DNA from: Tatumella citrea
Lineage (GTDB): Bacteria; Pseudomonadota; Gammaproteobacteria; Enterobacterales; Enterobacteriaceae
Direction: 5' to 3'
Length of the DNA stretch: 64,000 bases
Assembly (NCBI RefSeq): GCF_002163585.1
Contig: NZ_CP015579.1
Span: 3,596,001 to 3,660,000, forward strand
Shown here: in pieces, positions 39,934 through 52,452 of the stretch
Layout: each line of letters starts with the position of its first letter
Numbering within the stretch: the first letter of the stretch is position 1
Notes under the pieces: model-generated
The model's database searches: none
What the model was told of the DNA's origin: nothing
Seen by the model: only the letters and a program-made list of their open reading frames with translations
Translations under genes and position numbers: made by a program

Positions 39934-39966
39934 ACAAAAACGCCGGCATAATGCCGGCGTTTTTGT
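39934..39966. terminator. Bidirectional terminator between ytfB and rplI
   Basis: A perfect 16-bp palindromic stem (ACAAAAACGCCGGCAT and its complement, one-base centre, so the real loop is larger) with A and T runs. A smaller hairpin (TATGCTGG / CCAGCATA, 39905-39925) precedes it just after ytfB. Confidence 0.93.
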
Positions 39967-39977
39967 TGCGCTGCAGA

Positions 39978-40430
39978 TTAAGCAGCAGCAACGACATTAA
40001 TAACCAGTTTAGCAACAACGTCGCTGTGAACCTGGAAATTAACTTCGTATTCACCGATAGCGCGCAGAACGCCTTCCGGTAAACGCACTTCGCTTTTAGC
40101 AACTTCAACGCCAGCCGCAGTTACTGCGTCAGCGATGTCGCGTGCGCCGATAGAACCAAACAGTCTGCCACCGTCACCGGCTTTAGAATTGATGGTTACA
40201 GTACCCAGTGCATTGATTTTCTCAGCACGGGCATTGGCAGCAGCCTGAGTTTCAGCTTGTTTAGCTTCCAGCTCAGCACGACGAGTTTCGAAAAACTCGA
40301 TGTTGGTTTTGGTTGCAGGGACAGCTTTACCCTGTGGAACCAGGAAGTTACGAGCGTAGCCCGCTTTTACGTTGACCTGATCACCCAGGTTACCCAGGTT
40401 TGTTACTTTATCAAGCAGAATAACTTGCAT
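39978..40430 (-). CDS. rplI: 50S ribosomal protein L9
   Basis: A 150-residue L9, binding 23S rRNA domain V through its N-domain ([36 protein letters not shown]) with a long central helix ([20 protein letters not shown]) and a C-domain ending in VVAA. Last gene of rpsF-priB-rpsR-rplI; the 39-base gap from rpsR fits the E. coli operon. Confidence 0.98.
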   Translation of the reverse strand: MQVILLDKVTNLGNLGDQVNVKAGYARNFLVPQGKAVPATKTNIEFFETRRAELEAKQAETQAAANARAEKINALGTVTINSKAGDGGRLFGSIGARDIADAVTAAGVEVAKSEVRLPEGVLRAIGEYEVNFQVHSDVVAKLVINVVAAA

Positions 40431-40469
40431 TACCTTATCCTCTCAAAGTCGTTAATGGACAGTGGCCGA

Positions 40470-41022
<553 letters not shown>

Positions 41023-41025
41023 GGA

Positions 41026-41421
41026 TTACTCTTCAGAATCCTCAGCATCTGAGTCATCAGAGGTTTCGTTAGCAAAATCTTCACGACGATCACGACGTTC
41101 TTCTTTTGCTTTAACCATTGGTGACGCTTCAGTTACCGCGTTTTTAACGCGCATAACCATGCTACGGATAACGGCGTCGTTGAAGCGGAAGTTAGTTTCC
41201 AGCTCATCGATAACACTCTGCGGCGCTTCAACGTTCAGCAGAACGTAGTGTGCTTTGTGCAGTTTGTTGATCGGGTAAGCCAGCTGACGGCGACCCCAGT
41301 CTTCCAGACGGTGAATCGTGCCTTCAGCACCGGTGATAGCACCAGTGTAACGCTCGATCATTCCTGGAACCTGCTCGCTCTGGTCAGGATGGACCATAAA
41401 TACGATTTCGTAATGACGCAT
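41026..41421 (-). CDS. rpsF: 30S ribosomal protein S6
   Basis: A 131-residue S6. The core [25 protein letters not shown] to [10 protein letters not shown] is followed by an acidic C-terminal tail ending EDSEE, the kind that RimK extends with glutamates in E. coli. First gene of the operon, with a readable promoter and a leader that closely resembles the E. coli S6:S18 regulatory leader. Confidence 0.98.
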   Translation of the reverse strand: MRHYEIVFMVHPDQSEQVPGMIERYTGAITGAEGTIHRLEDWGRRQLAYPINKLHKAHYVLLNVEAPQSVIDELETNFRFNDAVIRSMVMRVKNAVTEASPMVKAKEERRDRREDFANETSDDSDAEDSEE

Positions 41422-41500
41422 CGGTTGCTCCTTACGGATTATTCAGCCTCCTGTCAGGGTCAGCCGTGGCCCATGGAAGCAAGGAACGTTTTTAAGTACG
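41422..41500 (-). promoter_or_regulatory. rpsF leader with S6:S18 binding element
   Basis: On the minus strand the leader carries ACGTTCCTTGCTTCCATGG, then GGCCACGGCTGACC and TGACAGGAGGCTGAATAATC up to the AAGGAG ribosome site, practically the E. coli rpsF leader as I remember it. In enterics the S6:S18 dimer binds this conserved structure and represses the operon. The assignment rests on this resemblance; I have not folded it. Confidence 0.65.
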
Positions 41501-41519
41501 GCTGAAAAATTGACGCGTA

Positions 41520-41548
41520 ATAATACTGACCAGATGAGTGAAACTCAA
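41520..41548 (-). promoter_or_regulatory. Sigma-70 promoter of the rpsF operon
   Basis: On the minus strand, -35 TTGAGT (41543-41548), a 17-base spacer, and -10 TATTAT (41520-41525). It starts an RNA of about 90 nt leader length before rpsF. Confidence 0.75.
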
Positions 41549-41756
41549 GCAAATAAATCAGCCAGTGGTAGAAAATATCTGTCCGTCGGGCAGAAACCGG
41601 CTGACGGTCAGGCAAAAGCCTGATCATTTCCCCCTGCGATTCCCCTTTCAGACCACAATCATCCTGACGCGCAGGTGAAAATCTCACCCACGTGCTATGC
41701 TCAGCAGGTCATCCACAGCCATTCAGAAATGGCTGCTGACTCAACAGGAGGAAGTG

Positions 41757-42224
41757 ATGAATATGACATTCCGTATCGCATGTGCTGCCGTACTGCTCTC
41801 TGCGACGGCCCTGCCCGTTGTTGCTCAACCACTGCCCGGCCTCAGCTCCCTGCTCCAGAGCCAGCAAGGCCGCATAGCCTTTTCACAACTAATTGCCGGA
41901 CAGCATTTACCTGGCTGGATAAAGAAAGGCGGAGTAGAAACGCCGATGCAGGAAGTGACTCTGGACGGTACGACTTACCAGCTGTACTACAGCTGCAAGC
42001 CTCATGACTGCGCCGCTGATCGTTTTGCCCTGATTTATTCACCGGCTGACAACAGTATGAGTGGATTATGGTCCCGTGTTGATGAAAAAAATCATAAAGA
42101 GCAGCTACGTTGGCTGAATATCAGTGATAAGTTTTCAGTGGATGGTAAGACCGTGCTGTATGCGGCCATCAGCGGCAGTCTGGCCAATCATCCGCACGAT
42201 TTCAATTATACCAGTCAACACTAA
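41757..42224 (+). CDS. ivy: Periplasmic lysozyme inhibitor Ivy
   Basis: Inhibitor of vertebrate (C-type) lysozyme and of some lytic transglycosylases; periplasmic dimer. It has 155 residues. Signal peptide about 1-24 (ending VVAQ), and the inhibitory loop CKPHDC is intact at residues 80-85 with its His pointing into the lysozyme active site in the known complex. The C-terminal SGSLANHPHDFNY matches the family. ATG at 41757 is 5 bases after a strong AGGAGG; an upstream in-frame start at 41697 is not needed. Confidence 0.94.
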   Translation: MNMTFRIACAAVLLSATALPVVAQPLPGLSSLLQSQQGRIAFSQLIAGQHLPGWIKKGGVETPMQEVTLDGTTYQLYYSCKPHDCAADRFALIYSPADNSMSGLWSRVDEKNHKEQLRWLNISDKFSVDGKTVLYAAISGSLANHPHDFNYTSQH

Positions 42225-42327
42225 GCCCGATAGTCCACAGCACGGCAGCTGCCTTCCGGGGGCCATCCGTGAATATCCGCAAGTCACTCTGTGATTGCTG
42301 CCCTCTGACACTAAGGTGAAGGATAAA

Positions 42328-42678
42328 ATGCCGTTACGTGTACTCACACTATGTTTTTCGCTGCTACTGAGTGGTTGCGCTTTGGTACATCCAACCCCGG
42401 TGCCCCGCCCGCCCCTGAAGCCTTATGCCCAGGAACTCAGTCTGGCGCAGACGCTGGATCTGTGTAAAACCGCCAATGTGCATGTGACTGTCTACGGATC
42501 GCCGGATGATGCAGAACGGGCAATTCACGCGATGGCGAATCAGGCTGGCGTACGCTGGTACCGGATTATTATGGTGAGTGATACGGTGGTGCCGGGCAGA
42601 TGGTACAGTGAGGCAATATTTTACCGGACCAGTCCCGCCGTCCGCAGAGCCGGAAGCACCACGGACGGAGGCTGTTAA
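42328..42678 (+). CDS. bsmA: BsmA-like lipoprotein (YhcN/DUF1471 fold)
   Basis: A 116-residue lipoprotein with lipobox LSGC (Cys17), a Pro-rich linker (PTPVPRPPLKP) and a DUF1471-like domain: VTVYGSPDDAERAIHAMANQAG then YRIIMVSDTVVPGRWYSEAIFY, matching E. coli BsmA (YjfO), which is tied to biofilm peroxide resistance. The tail after FYRT is about 13 residues longer than in E. coli. ATG at 42328 follows AAGGATAAA. Its stop codon directly abuts the rlmB stop on the other strand. Confidence 0.87.
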   Translation: MPLRVLTLCFSLLLSGCALVHPTPVPRPPLKPYAQELSLAQTLDLCKTANVHVTVYGSPDDAERAIHAMANQAGVRWYRIIMVSDTVVPGRWYSEAIFYRTSPAVRRAGSTTDGGC

Positions 42679-43416
42679 TCAGGAAGTCTGGCGCTGGCGC
42701 ACCGCTTCAAACAGACAAATTCCGGTCGCGACCGACACATTCAGTGACGAAACGCTGCCGGACATCGGGATGCTGATCAGTTCATCACAATGCTCACGGG
42801 TCAGGCGGCGCATACCTTCGCCTTCAGCCCCCATCACCAGTGCCATCGGGCCGGTCATTTTACTTTGATACAGATTATGGTCAGCTTCACCAGCTGTGCC
42901 CACAATCCATACATTGTATTCCTGAAGCAGACGCATGGTACGTGCCAGGTTGGTAACACGGATTAATGGCACAGACTCTGCTGCTCCACTGGCTACCTTT
43001 TTAGCCGTTGCATTCAGTGAAGCCGAGCGATCTTTCGGTACAATAACAGCATGAACTCCGGCGGCATCTGCACTCCGCAGACAGGCACCGAGGTTGTGCG
43101 GGTCAGTCACTCCGTCCAGAATCAGCAGGAATGGCTGTTCGATTTTTTCCAGTAGATCGGGTAAATCCCCTTCCTGGTAATGACGACCGGGCTTCACGTT
43201 AGCAATGATCCCCTGATGTACCGCCCCTTCCGCTTTACTGTCCAACCACTGACGCGTGGCTATCTGAACCACAACACCCTGGGCTTCCAGTGCAGTGATC
43301 AACGGCTGCAGACGGCGATCATCGCGTCCTTTCAGAATAAATACTTCCTGAAAACGCTGCGGATCACGCTCCAGTAAGGCCTCGACGGCATGAATACCAA
43401 AAATAATTTCGCTCAT
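42679..43416 (-). CDS. rlmB: 23S rRNA 2'-O-methyltransferase RlmB
   Basis: SPOUT-class enzyme that methylates the 2'-oxygen of G2251 in 23S rRNA; 245 residues (E. coli 243). N-terminal substrate domain ([15 protein letters not shown]), then the knotted domain with [21 protein letters not shown] and the three SPOUT motifs ending [18 protein letters not shown] and [18 protein letters not shown]. Last gene of the nsrR-rnr-rlmB segment, 75 bases after rnr. Confidence 0.97.
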   Translation of the reverse strand: MSEIIFGIHAVEALLERDPQRFQEVFILKGRDDRRLQPLITALEAQGVVVQIATRQWLDSKAEGAVHQGIIANVKPGRHYQEGDLPDLLEKIEQPFLLILDGVTDPHNLGACLRSADAAGVHAVIVPKDRSASLNATAKKVASGAAESVPLIRVTNLARTMRLLQEYNVWIVGTAGEADHNLYQSKMTGPMALVMGAEGEGMRRLTREHCDELISIPMSGSVSSLNVSVATGICLFEAVRQRQTS

Positions 43417-43491
43417 AACTCAGTTCAATGGTTGGACGTTAAATAACAGACATCTGTCGGGGGAGCGACAGATGTCCTTGGATAAAGGCTG

Positions 43492-45993
43492 TCAGTCAGC
43501 TTTTTTAGCCGCAGACTTTTCCTTTTTAGCTGCACGTTTCGCTTTAGTGGCTGCGGCGATTTTACGTGTTTTCTCCGAGACTTTTTTGACTTTCTTCACC
43601 GGAGTCTCAGCGCTACTGCTGTTTTGCGCGGCTTTCTTTTTCGAACTGCGCTTCTTCGCCGGTTTCTTGCTGTCAGTACGGAAAGCACTGTCTGGCTCGA
43701 AGTTAGCAGAGGAACTAACTTCTCGACGACGCTTTCCGGCAGCACTGGCCGTGCCCGTTTTCTTCGCTTTTTCACGGGCGGTTTTACCGGCTCCGCGCGG
43801 CTGGCGCTGGCTCGATATCAGAGCGAAGTCTATCTTACGTTCATCCATATGTACGGCTTCAACCCGAACTTCGACAATATCACCCAACCGGTAAGTATGG
43901 GCGCCGGATTCACCGATCAGCCGCTGTCCTATCGCATCAAAGCGATAGTAGTCGTTATCCAGAGTTGAGACATGCACCAGGCCATCGATAAACAGATCAT
44001 TCAGCCGGACAAAGAAGCCAAATCCGGTGACGCTGGAGATAACGCCACTGAAAGTAGTACCGACCTGATCCTGCATGAAATCACACTTCAGCCAGTCAGC
44101 AACATCACGGGTCGCTTCATCAGCACGCCGTTCGGTCATAGAACAGTGCTGACCCAGTTGCAGCATCTGTTGCAGATCGTAGTGATAACCGCCGGTCGGG
44201 GTAGTATTCCCTTCCTGTTCACCGGCAATTTTTGCCAGCAGGTACTTAATTGCACGGTGCAGCAGTAGATCCGGATAACGACGAATAGGCGAGGTAAAGT
44301 GCGCGTAAGATGTCAGTGCCAGACCAAAGTGACCACGGTTTTCCGGGTCATAAACCGCCTGTTTCATTGAACGCAGCAGCATGGTCTGCAGCATTTCTGC
44401 ATCCGGCCGGTCGGCAATTTTTTCCAACAACTCTGCGTAATCCAGAGGTGCGGGTTTAACGCCTCCTGACAGGCTAAGCCCCAGTTCACTCAACACAGTG
44501 CGGAAACTTTTAATACTGTCATCAGATGGCCGGTCATGATCGCGGAACAGCGCCGGTTCCTGATATTTTTCGACGAATTTCGCCGAGGCGATATTTGCCA
44601 GAATCATGCACTCTTCAATCAGCTTATGCGCATCATTACGGCTGGTACGTTCTACCCGTTCGATTCTGCGTTCGGCATTAAAGATAAATTTAGCTTCTTC
44701 GGTTTCAAACGAAATACCGCCACGTTCGGCCCGCGAAGTTTCCAGCACCTGATACATACGATGCAACTCTTCCAGGTCTCCGACCAGCGGTGCATATTGC
44801 TCCCGCAGTTCCGGATTGCCCTGCAGAATGCTCCACACCTTGTTATAAGTCAGACGGGCGTGAGAATTCATTACTGCTTCGTAGTGTTTATAGCCACTCA
44901 GTTTTCCTGAAGCAGAAATAGTCATTTCGCAGACCATACACAGACGGTCTACCTGCGGATTCAGTGAACACAGGCCGTTGGACAGAACTTCCGGCAGCAT
45001 TGGAACCACCTGGGACGGGAAGTAAACTGACGTTCCGCGAAGCTGTGCTTCATTGTCCAGTTCGGTTCCGGGGCGTACATAATAGCTGACGTCAGCTATC
45101 GCAACCCATAAACGCCAACCTCCACCACGTTTTTTCTGGCAATAGACGGCATCATCAAAATCACGGGCATCTTCACCGTCGATAGTGACCAGAGGCAGTT
45201 TGCGCAGATCGACACGACCTGCTTTAGCTTTTTCCGGAACCTCTTCGCTCATGGCAGCCATTTGCTGCAGAACGGTTTCCGGCCAGCTATGTGGAATTTC
45301 ATGGGTGCGCAGTGCCATATCTACAGCCAGGCTGGTTCCCATGGTGTCACCGAGAATTTCAATAACACGGCCAATAGCTTTGGTGCGACGGGTCGGACGC
45401 TTTTCCAGTTCCACTACCACCACAGCACCCATCCGGGCATTGAGGGTAAATTCCGGTTCAATCAGAATATCGAAACTCAGGCGGCTGTCATCCGGCACGA
45501 CGAAACCAGCGCCGGCATCCACGAAATAACGTCCGACAATCTGGCTGTTACGTGGCTCTAACACCCGTACAACCCGCGCCTCACGACGACCTTTACGGTC
45601 AGCGCCACCCGGCTGTGCCAGGATAACATCACCGTGCATACAGAATTTCATCTGTTCGGCCGATAAGTACAGGTCATCTTTGGAATTTTCTATCCGCAGA
45701 AAACCGTAACCATCACGATGACCAATAACTTTGCCACGTAACAGGTCCAGGCGCTCAGGTAAGGCATAGCACTGACGGCGGGTAAAGACCAACTGTCCGT
45801 CACGTTCCATAGCTCTCAGGCGGCGACGCAGGGCTTCTGTCTGCTCTTCACCACTGATATTCAGTTCGCGGGCCAGTTCTTCACGGCTGGCAGGTTTTTC
45901 CCGTTTATCCAAATGGGCAAGAATAAATTCTCTGCTGGGGATCGGATTTTCATATTTTTCCGCTTCCCGTTGCTGAAAAGGATCTTTTGACAT
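43492..45993 (-). CDS. rnr: Ribonuclease R
   Basis: Processive 3'-5' exoribonuclease that degrades structured RNA and, with tmRNA-SmpB, faulty mRNA; 833 residues (E. coli 813). Order: N-terminal helix-turn-helix, two cold-shock domains ([28 protein letters not shown]), RNB catalytic domain with [13 protein letters not shown] and [19 protein letters not shown], an S1 domain ([21 protein letters not shown]), and a Lys/Ala-rich basic tail of about 95 residues. ATG at 45993 has GGAGGAACCT upstream; earlier starts lack this. Confidence 0.97.
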   Translation of the reverse strand: MSKDPFQQREAEKYENPIPSREFILAHLDKREKPASREELARELNISGEEQTEALRRRLRAMERDGQLVFTRRQCYALPERLDLLRGKVIGHRDGYGFLRIENSKDDLYLSAEQMKFCMHGDVILAQPGGADRKGRREARVVRVLEPRNSQIVGRYFVDAGAGFVVPDDSRLSFDILIEPEFTLNARMGAVVVVELEKRPTRRTKAIGRVIEILGDTMGTSLAVDMALRTHEIPHSWPETVLQQMAAMSEEVPEKAKAGRVDLRKLPLVTIDGEDARDFDDAVYCQKKRGGGWRLWVAIADVSYYVRPGTELDNEAQLRGTSVYFPSQVVPMLPEVLSNGLCSLNPQVDRLCMVCEMTISASGKLSGYKHYEAVMNSHARLTYNKVWSILQGNPELREQYAPLVGDLEELHRMYQVLETSRAERGGISFETEEAKFIFNAERRIERVERTSRNDAHKLIEECMILANIASAKFVEKYQEPALFRDHDRPSDDSIKSFRTVLSELGLSLSGGVKPAPLDYAELLEKIADRPDAEMLQTMLLRSMKQAVYDPENRGHFGLALTSYAHFTSPIRRYPDLLLHRAIKYLLAKIAGEQEGNTTPTGGYHYDLQQMLQLGQHCSMTERRADEATRDVADWLKCDFMQDQVGTTFSGVISSVTGFGFFVRLNDLFIDGLVHVSTLDNDYYRFDAIGQRLIGESGAHTYRLGDIVEVRVEAVHMDERKIDFALISSQRQPRGAGKTAREKAKKTGTASAAGKRRREVSSSANFEPDSAFRTDSKKPAKKRSSKKKAAQNSSSAETPVKKVKKVSEKTRKIAAATKAKRAAKKEKSAAKKAD

Positions 45994-46007
45994 AGGTTCC
46001 TCCAATG

Positions 46008-46451
46008 TCATGAATGTGTATTTACCACAGCGGCATCCGTGATAAGAATTTTGTATAAATTGTCGTTATTTTGAACGATATCCGCCAGCGTATAGTTATC
46101 CAGTTCGCTCAGAAATTGTTCCATTGCACTATTTAACGCTGCTTTCAGGCGGCAAGCCGGGGTAATAGCACACTCCTCACAATTCACCAGTTGCAAAGGC
46201 TCCAGTTTCCGCACCACATCACCGAGATTAATTGACTCAGCAGGCATTCCCAGACGGATTCCACCATTTTTTCCCCTGCTGGCACGGACAAACCCTTCAC
46301 GACTTAACTGATTAATAATTTTAACCATATGGTGCCGCGAAACACCATAGACATCCGTCACCTCAGTGATACTGGTCATCCGGTGCTCCGGTAACGTCGC
46401 CATAAAGATGAGTGCCCGCAGGCCATAATCTGTAAAGCTGGTTAGCTGCAC
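46008..46451 (-). CDS. nsrR: Nitric-oxide-sensing repressor NsrR
   Basis: Rrf2-family [Fe-S] repressor of NO-stress genes; 147 residues from a GTG start at 46451 with GAGGAAACA upstream (E. coli nsrR also begins at GTG). DNA-binding part: [21 protein letters not shown] and [10 protein letters not shown]. Cluster cysteines are at 91, 94 and 100 ([11 protein letters not shown]), a C-X2-C-X5-C pattern two residues tighter than the E. coli C-X4-C-X5-C. Heads nsrR-rnr-rlmB, with 15 bases to rnr. Confidence 0.94.
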   Translation of the reverse strand: MQLTSFTDYGLRALIFMATLPEHRMTSITEVTDVYGVSRHHMVKIINQLSREGFVRASRGKNGGIRLGMPAESINLGDVVRKLEPLQLVNCEECAITPACRLKAALNSAMEQFLSELDNYTLADIVQNNDNLYKILITDAAVVNTHS

Positions 46452-46617
46452 TGTTTCCTCGTCGTGTTTGCCGGGCAAAAAACTGAATAGTGGTTAAACA
46501 AAAAAACCTCTGTGTACTGATAATAAACCAGAGAGCGGGGTTACGGAGAATTATTTAAAGAACCGGTAAACCAGGTCAGCAAGCGGGGAGAAAGGAAAAT
46601 GCTGGCAGGAAAGACAA

Positions 46618-46638
46618 AGGCCGGAAATATTCCGGCCT
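46618..46638 (-). terminator. Hairpin terminator of purA
   Basis: AGGCCGGAA and TTCCGGCCT pair with a short loop just after the purA stop; on the minus strand TTTGTCTTTCC follows. It separates purA from nsrR. Confidence 0.8.
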
Positions 46639-46646
46639 GAGTATGA

Positions 46647-47978
<1,332 letters not shown>

Positions 47979-48093
47979 CTACCATCTGAAAACCGCTCTT
48001 TCAGCATTTTTAGCATACGATTGCGCACTTTTTTTGCTCTGTTTTTGCGCAGCCGCACAAAACCCGGTCAGCCCGGCCTGTTTCATGAAAAGT

Positions 48094-48282
48094 TCAGCGG
48101 CTCACCATGTAATAGATAACAATACCTGCAACCACCAGACCACCGCCAAACCGCCGCAACAGGCTATCGGGAAGCTGAGTCATCGCCGCAATAAATTTTC
48201 GCCATCCCCCGGGGTAGAGCATCGGTCCCAGGCCTTCCAGCACTAATACCAGAGCCAGCGCCATCCAGATTGTTGTATTCAT
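48094..48282 (-). CDS. yjeT: DUF2065 membrane protein YjeT
   Basis: A 62-residue protein with two transmembrane helices (about 3-22 and 44-60) joined by a short loop (YPGGWRKFIAAMTQLPDSLLRRFG). Function unknown; conserved between hflC and purA in enterics. Lies 57 bases after hflC, past the hflC terminator hairpin, so expression probably depends on read-through or its own promoter. Confidence 0.9.
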   Translation of the reverse strand: MNTTIWMALALVLVLEGLGPMLYPGGWRKFIAAMTQLPDSLLRRFGGGLVVAGIVIYYMVSR

Positions 48283-48294
48283 TTCTGATATTCC

Positions 48295-48321
48295 ATAAAA
48301 AAGGCCGGCTAACGCCGGCCT
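48295..48321 (-). terminator. Terminator of the hflKC genes
   Basis: AGGCCGGC (48302-48309) and GCCGGCCT (48314-48321) form a perfect 8-bp stem with a TAAC loop; on the minus strand a T run follows. Confidence 0.82.
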
Positions 48322-48339
48322 GTCATTATTAATTGCAGA

Positions 48340-49353
48340 TTAATGCGCCGGAGTTGCCACCGCAGTCGGTGGTTTCATAAAGCGCAGGAAATCATTATCA
48401 GGGCTCATAACAATCACATCCTGATTATCTTTAAAACTGTTTTCATACGCAGTCAGGCTTCTGACGAAAGAATAGAAGTCAGGATCTTTGCCAAAGGCAT
48501 CCGCAAACAGTTTCGCGGCCTGAGCATCTCCCTCACCGCGAATGATCAATGCCTGACGCTGTGCTTCTGCCAGAGTCGTGGTGACCTGGTAATCAGCCTG
48601 GGCACGCAGTTTTTCCGCTTCTTCCTGGCCTTGTGAACGCTGGCTACGGGCTACCGATTCACGCTCTGCGCGCATACGGTTGTAGATAGCATCCGACACT
48701 TCTGCCGGCAGATTGATCTGTTTGATACGAACATCGACCACGTCAATCCCCAGAGCTGCCATGCTGTTAGGATTTACCGCTGCAACTTTACCCTGAGTTT
48801 CCTGCTCTACCCGTGCCGCAGCACTGGCAATCGCATCATCAGCTGCAGGAGTCTGTACTTCATCATCCGTTCCCGCGCTGCCGGTATTCAGTGCATCACG
48901 GACATCCGTTGTCAGTCGGCCACGAGAATCAGTAACGATATCACGTACATCCAGACGACCAATTTCAGAACGCAGACGGTCACTAAACTTACGTTTCAGC
49001 AGCAACTCGGCCTGAGAGATATCACCGCCACCGGTAGCCAGATAATAGCGACTAAAATCGCTGATCCGCCACTTAATATAGGAATCAACAATCAGGTCTT
49101 TCTTCTCTTTGGTTACAAACCGGTCAGCCTGGTTATCCATGGTCTGAATACGGGCATCAAGCGTCTTAACCGTTTCAAAGAAAGGCATTTTAAAATGCAG
49201 TCCCGGAGTATAAACCAGCGGTTTATTTTCGCTGTCCCGCAGAACTTTACCAAAACGCACAACAATACCGCGCTGGCCTTCCGGCACAACAAACATAGAG
49301 GTGAATAACAACACCAGCACTACAACAATCGCTACAATTACAGAATTACGCAT
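48340..49353 (-). CDS. hflC: FtsH modulator HflC
   Basis: SPFH/band-7 protein of 337 residues with an N-terminal transmembrane helix (about 4-22) and a periplasmic band-7 domain (FVVPEGQRGIVVRFGKVL) followed by a long coiled helix (AERESVARSQRSQGQEEAEKL). With HflK it forms the large cage around the FtsH protease. ATG overlaps the last base of the hflK stop. The mid-domain insert with Ala/Thr/Asp (about 155-190) varies among enterics. Confidence 0.97.
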   Translation of the reverse strand: MRNSVIVAIVVVLVLLFTSMFVVPEGQRGIVVRFGKVLRDSENKPLVYTPGLHFKMPFFETVKTLDARIQTMDNQADRFVTKEKKDLIVDSYIKWRISDFSRYYLATGGGDISQAELLLKRKFSDRLRSEIGRLDVRDIVTDSRGRLTTDVRDALNTGSAGTDDEVQTPAADDAIASAAARVEQETQGKVAAVNPNSMAALGIDVVDVRIKQINLPAEVSDAIYNRMRAERESVARSQRSQGQEEAEKLRAQADYQVTTTLAEAQRQALIIRGEGDAQAAKLFADAFGKDPDFYSFVRSLTAYENSFKDNQDVIVMSPDNDFLRFMKPPTAVATPAH

Positions 49354-50603
49354 TATTCATCTCCTCCATCACGCTGGCCATCATTGCGTAGCGCATTGGC
49401 TCTGCGCTGATCCAGAACACTTTCCGGTGAATAACCAGAAGTGCTCTGGCGCATGCTGACATCAGAAGATGAATAAGATGAAGGCTTCAACGGGGTTACC
49501 GGCTTAGCCGTTTTACCTGACGTAGCTGCCGCTGCAGCGCCACCTTTCAGCAACTGATCGAGTGGCAATACCATCAGGTTATTACTTTTATCACTCACTA
49601 TCACTTTACGGGTATGAGAGAGCACCCGCTCCATGGTATCCAGATACAGACGTTCTTTAGTAATCTGAGGTGCTGCTTTGTATTCCGGTAAAATTTCGGC
49701 AAAGCGCGCAACTTCACCCTGAGCTTCCAGCACAGTACGTTCTTTATATGCGCGAGCTTCTTCCAGAATACGCTGTGCCTGGCCGTTGGCCCTTGGCTGA
49801 ACTTCATTGGCGTAAGCTTCGGCTTCACGGACATACTGTTCGCGGTTTTCACGGGCCGCAATGGCATCATCAAAAGCGGCTTTAACTTCTTCCGGTGGAC
49901 GTGCCGCCTGGAAGTTAACATCCAGTACACTGATGCCCATATTGTAAGGACGAATAGTCTCTTCGATCTCACGCTGAGTTTCACTGCGCACTACAGTTCG
50001 CCCTTCGGTCAGAACTCTGTCCATTGTTGAACGACCAATGACACCGCGTAACGCACTGTCAGTCGCCTGGCGCAGGCTATCGTCTGCATCAGTGACAGAA
50101 TAGAGATAACGTTCAGGATCCGTGACCCGGTACTGGACGTTCATTTCCACACGCACGACGTTTTCATCTGAAGTCAGCATCACACCGGAAGTTGCCAGTT
50201 CACGCACGGCTTCCACATTCACAGCGCGGACCTTATCAATAAAGGTCGGTTTCCAGTTAAGCCCCGGTTCCACCAGATGACTAAACTGACCAAAACGGGT
50301 AACCACCCCACGCTCTGCTTCACCGATAGTGTAAAAACCACTGGCGGCCCAGACCACCACCGCAACGGCCACCACCACCGCGGCAATTTTACCGCCGTGC
50401 TGACCCTGACCCTGGCCCTGACCGTCAGATTTTCCGCCACCGAATTTGCCCAGCTTGCTGCTAAGCTTGCGGAAAATATCATCCAAATCAGGAGGTCCCT
50501 GATCACGACCCCCACGATTCTCCCCGGAATTGCCGCCTTTTTTATTGCTGCTTCCCCAGGGGTCGCGGTCCTGTCCGTTATTACCGGGCTGATTCCACGC
50601 CAT
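49353..50603 (-). CDS. hflK: FtsH modulator HflK
   Basis: SPFH/band-7 protein of 416 residues. A Gly/Asn/Asp-rich cytoplasmic N-terminus (WNQPGNNGQDRDPWGSS) precedes a transmembrane helix (about 74-92), the band-7 domain (GEAERGVVTRFGQFSHLVEPG) and a coiled helix (RILEEARAYKERTVLEAQGE). The low-complexity C-terminal tail is periplasmic. Partner of HflC around FtsH; starts 92 bases after hflX. Confidence 0.97.
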   Translation of the reverse strand: MAWNQPGNNGQDRDPWGSSNKKGGNSGENRGGRDQGPPDLDDIFRKLSSKLGKFGGGKSDGQGQGQGQHGGKIAAVVVAVAVVVWAASGFYTIGEAERGVVTRFGQFSHLVEPGLNWKPTFIDKVRAVNVEAVRELATSGVMLTSDENVVRVEMNVQYRVTDPERYLYSVTDADDSLRQATDSALRGVIGRSTMDRVLTEGRTVVRSETQREIEETIRPYNMGISVLDVNFQAARPPEEVKAAFDDAIAARENREQYVREAEAYANEVQPRANGQAQRILEEARAYKERTVLEAQGEVARFAEILPEYKAAPQITKERLYLDTMERVLSHTRKVIVSDKSNNLMVLPLDQLLKGGAAAAATSGKTAKPVTPLKPSSYSSSDVSMRQSTSGYSPESVLDQRRANALRNDGQRDGGDE

Positions 50604-50695
50604 GCTTATACTCCATTTATAGTAGTGCGGTGATAATTTAACGTATGTGCGGTGGTATCCGATGCTGCGATACTATTTAAGGTATTAATAAAAAA

Positions 50696-51976
50696 TCAGA
50701 CAATATAATCAATTACTGAAGGTTCCTGTTTACACATTCTCCGCCAGTCAACAATTGGCATCCGGATTTGCATTCCGGTACTGCCATCTTCTTCATTCCA
50801 CTCTTTTTCAATGGCCTGCAGCTGATAAAAGCGGCTGCGTAATTTTCCCGCACCTGGCGGAAGACGCAGCTCATAGCTGGCAATTTCGCCGGCCAGACGT
50901 TCTGATAACGCCTGCCACAGCAAGGGAATTCCGGCACCAGTCTGTGCAGATAACCAGACACGGACTGGCATATTTTCTTCATTACGATCAATACGCGGTT
51001 CAAAATCTTCCAGCATATCGATTTTATTCATAATTAATAATGTCGGAATTTCGTCGGCCTCAATTTCAGCCAGCACTTCATTTACCGCATCAATATTTTC
51101 ATTCACCCGTAAATCTGCAGCATCAATCACATGCATCAGCAATGAAGCCTGCCGGGTTTCCTGCAATGTCGCTTTAAAAGCGGCGACTAAATCATGGGGC
51201 AAATGACGAATAAAACCGACCGTATCCGCCAGAACAACTTCTCCGACATCAGCTATCTGCAACCGACGCAGGGTCGGGTCCAGGGTGGCAAATAACTGAT
51301 CTGCGGCGTAAACATTCGCGGAGGTCACGGTATTAAACAGTGTCGATTTTCCGGCGTTGGTATACCCCACCAGCGAAACCGTGGGAACATCGGCTTTCGC
51401 TCTGGCCTGACGTCCCTGTTCACGCTGTTTTTCAACCCTGGATAACCGCGACAATATCAGACTGATACGGTTACGCAGCAATCGACGGTCGGTTTCCAGC
51501 TGTGTTTCACCAGGCCCGCGCAAGCCTATTCCGCCTTTCTGGCGCTCAAGGTGGGTCCAGCCTCTGACCAGTCGGGTCGCCAGATGGCGCAACTGGGCTA
51601 ACTCAACCTGTAGCTTACCTTCATGAGTACGGGCACGTTGTGCAAAAATATCCAGAATCAGCCCGGTGCGATCAACAACCCGGCATTGACATAAACTTTC
51701 AAGATTTCGTTCCTGGGCAGGCGATAAAGCATGGTCAAACAGTACCACTGAGGCACCCGTCGCCTTCACCGCATCAGCAATTTCTTCTGCTTTGCCTTCA
51801 CCAACGAAATATTTGGGATGGGGGGCTTTACGGCTTCCGGTCACTACCTGGAGTGATTCAACACCCGCTGAAGAGACAAGTGTTTCGAATTCCTGTAAAT
51901 CTTCAACATCCCGGTCCTGTGTAAACCAGATATGGACCAGTACGGCCTGCTCGCCGGCATCATAACGCTCAAACAA
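50696..51976 (-). CDS. hflX: Ribosome-splitting GTPase HflX
   Basis: A 426-residue OBG-family GTPase that splits stalled or heat-damaged 70S ribosomes. N-terminal ATP-binding-like domain ([17 protein letters not shown]), the glycine-rich linker [13 protein letters not shown], then the G domain: G1 [10 protein letters not shown]3 DTVGF, G4 NKID. Downstream of hfq past a terminator-like attenuator, the E. coli arrangement. Confidence 0.97.
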   Translation of the reverse strand: MFERYDAGEQAVLVHIWFTQDRDVEDLQEFETLVSSAGVESLQVVTGSRKAPHPKYFVGEGKAEEIADAVKATGASVVLFDHALSPAQERNLESLCQCRVVDRTGLILDIFAQRARTHEGKLQVELAQLRHLATRLVRGWTHLERQKGGIGLRGPGETQLETDRRLLRNRISLILSRLSRVEKQREQGRQARAKADVPTVSLVGYTNAGKSTLFNTVTSANVYAADQLFATLDPTLRRLQIADVGEVVLADTVGFIRHLPHDLVAAFKATLQETRQASLLMHVIDAADLRVNENIDAVNEVLAEIEADEIPTLLIMNKIDMLEDFEPRIDRNEENMPVRVWLSAQTGAGIPLLWQALSERLAGEIASYELRLPPGAGKLRSRFYQLQAIEKEWNEEDGSTGMQIRMPIVDWRRMCKQEPSVIDYIV

Positions 51977-51991
51977 GCGACAACCTCTCTT

Positions 51992-52037
51992 AAAAAAAGA
52001 CCAGGGCGGGGGACAACACGTTTGTCACCGACCCTGG
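51992..52037 (-). terminator. Terminator/attenuator between hfq and hflX
   Basis: On the minus strand CCAGGG and CCCTGG close a 37-base hairpin that contains further pairing (GTGACAA with TTGTC), followed by TCTTTTTTTA. It should limit hfq transcripts entering hflX. Confidence 0.8.
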
Positions 52038-52053
52038 CATTGCGGATTACTAA

Positions 52054-52353
52054 TTACTCTGCGTTGTCACCGTCTTGTTGTGACTGAGCCGGTGCTGACC
52101 CGTTGTTATGATAGTTACTGCCACCTGCCGGTGCATTAGTATGATGAGAGACCGGGCGGGAAGGAACTACCGTCGAAATTGCGTGCTTGTAAACCATCTG
52201 ACTCACGGTATTTTTTAACAGAATGACAAACTGATCAAATGACTCAATCTGACCTTGCAATTTAATGCCATTCACCAGATAAATCGAAACCGGTACACGT
52301 TCGCGACGCAAAGCGTTTAAAAACGGGTCTTGTAATGATTGCCCTTTAGCCAT
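52054..52353 (-). CDS. hfq: RNA chaperone Hfq
   Basis: Hexameric Sm-like RNA chaperone, 99 residues (E. coli 102). Sm1 and Sm2 motifs are typical: [19 protein letters not shown], then [19 protein letters not shown] and [14 protein letters not shown], followed by a flexible C-terminal tail rich in Asn, Ser and Gln ending in an acidic DGDNAE. It matches sRNAs to mRNAs. Transcribed after miaA with a 99-base gap. Confidence 0.98.
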   Translation of the reverse strand: MAKGQSLQDPFLNALRRERVPVSIYLVNGIKLQGQIESFDQFVILLKNTVSQMVYKHAISTVVPSRPVSHHTNAPAGGSNYHNNGSAPAQSQQDGDNAE

Positions 52354-52452
52354 TCTATCTTTTCCTTATATGCTTGTTGTTTATTATTGCAGAACCAACA
52401 GTGTAAAAATTGCGAAAAATTTTGCGCACGGTAACCAATCAATTGTACACAT

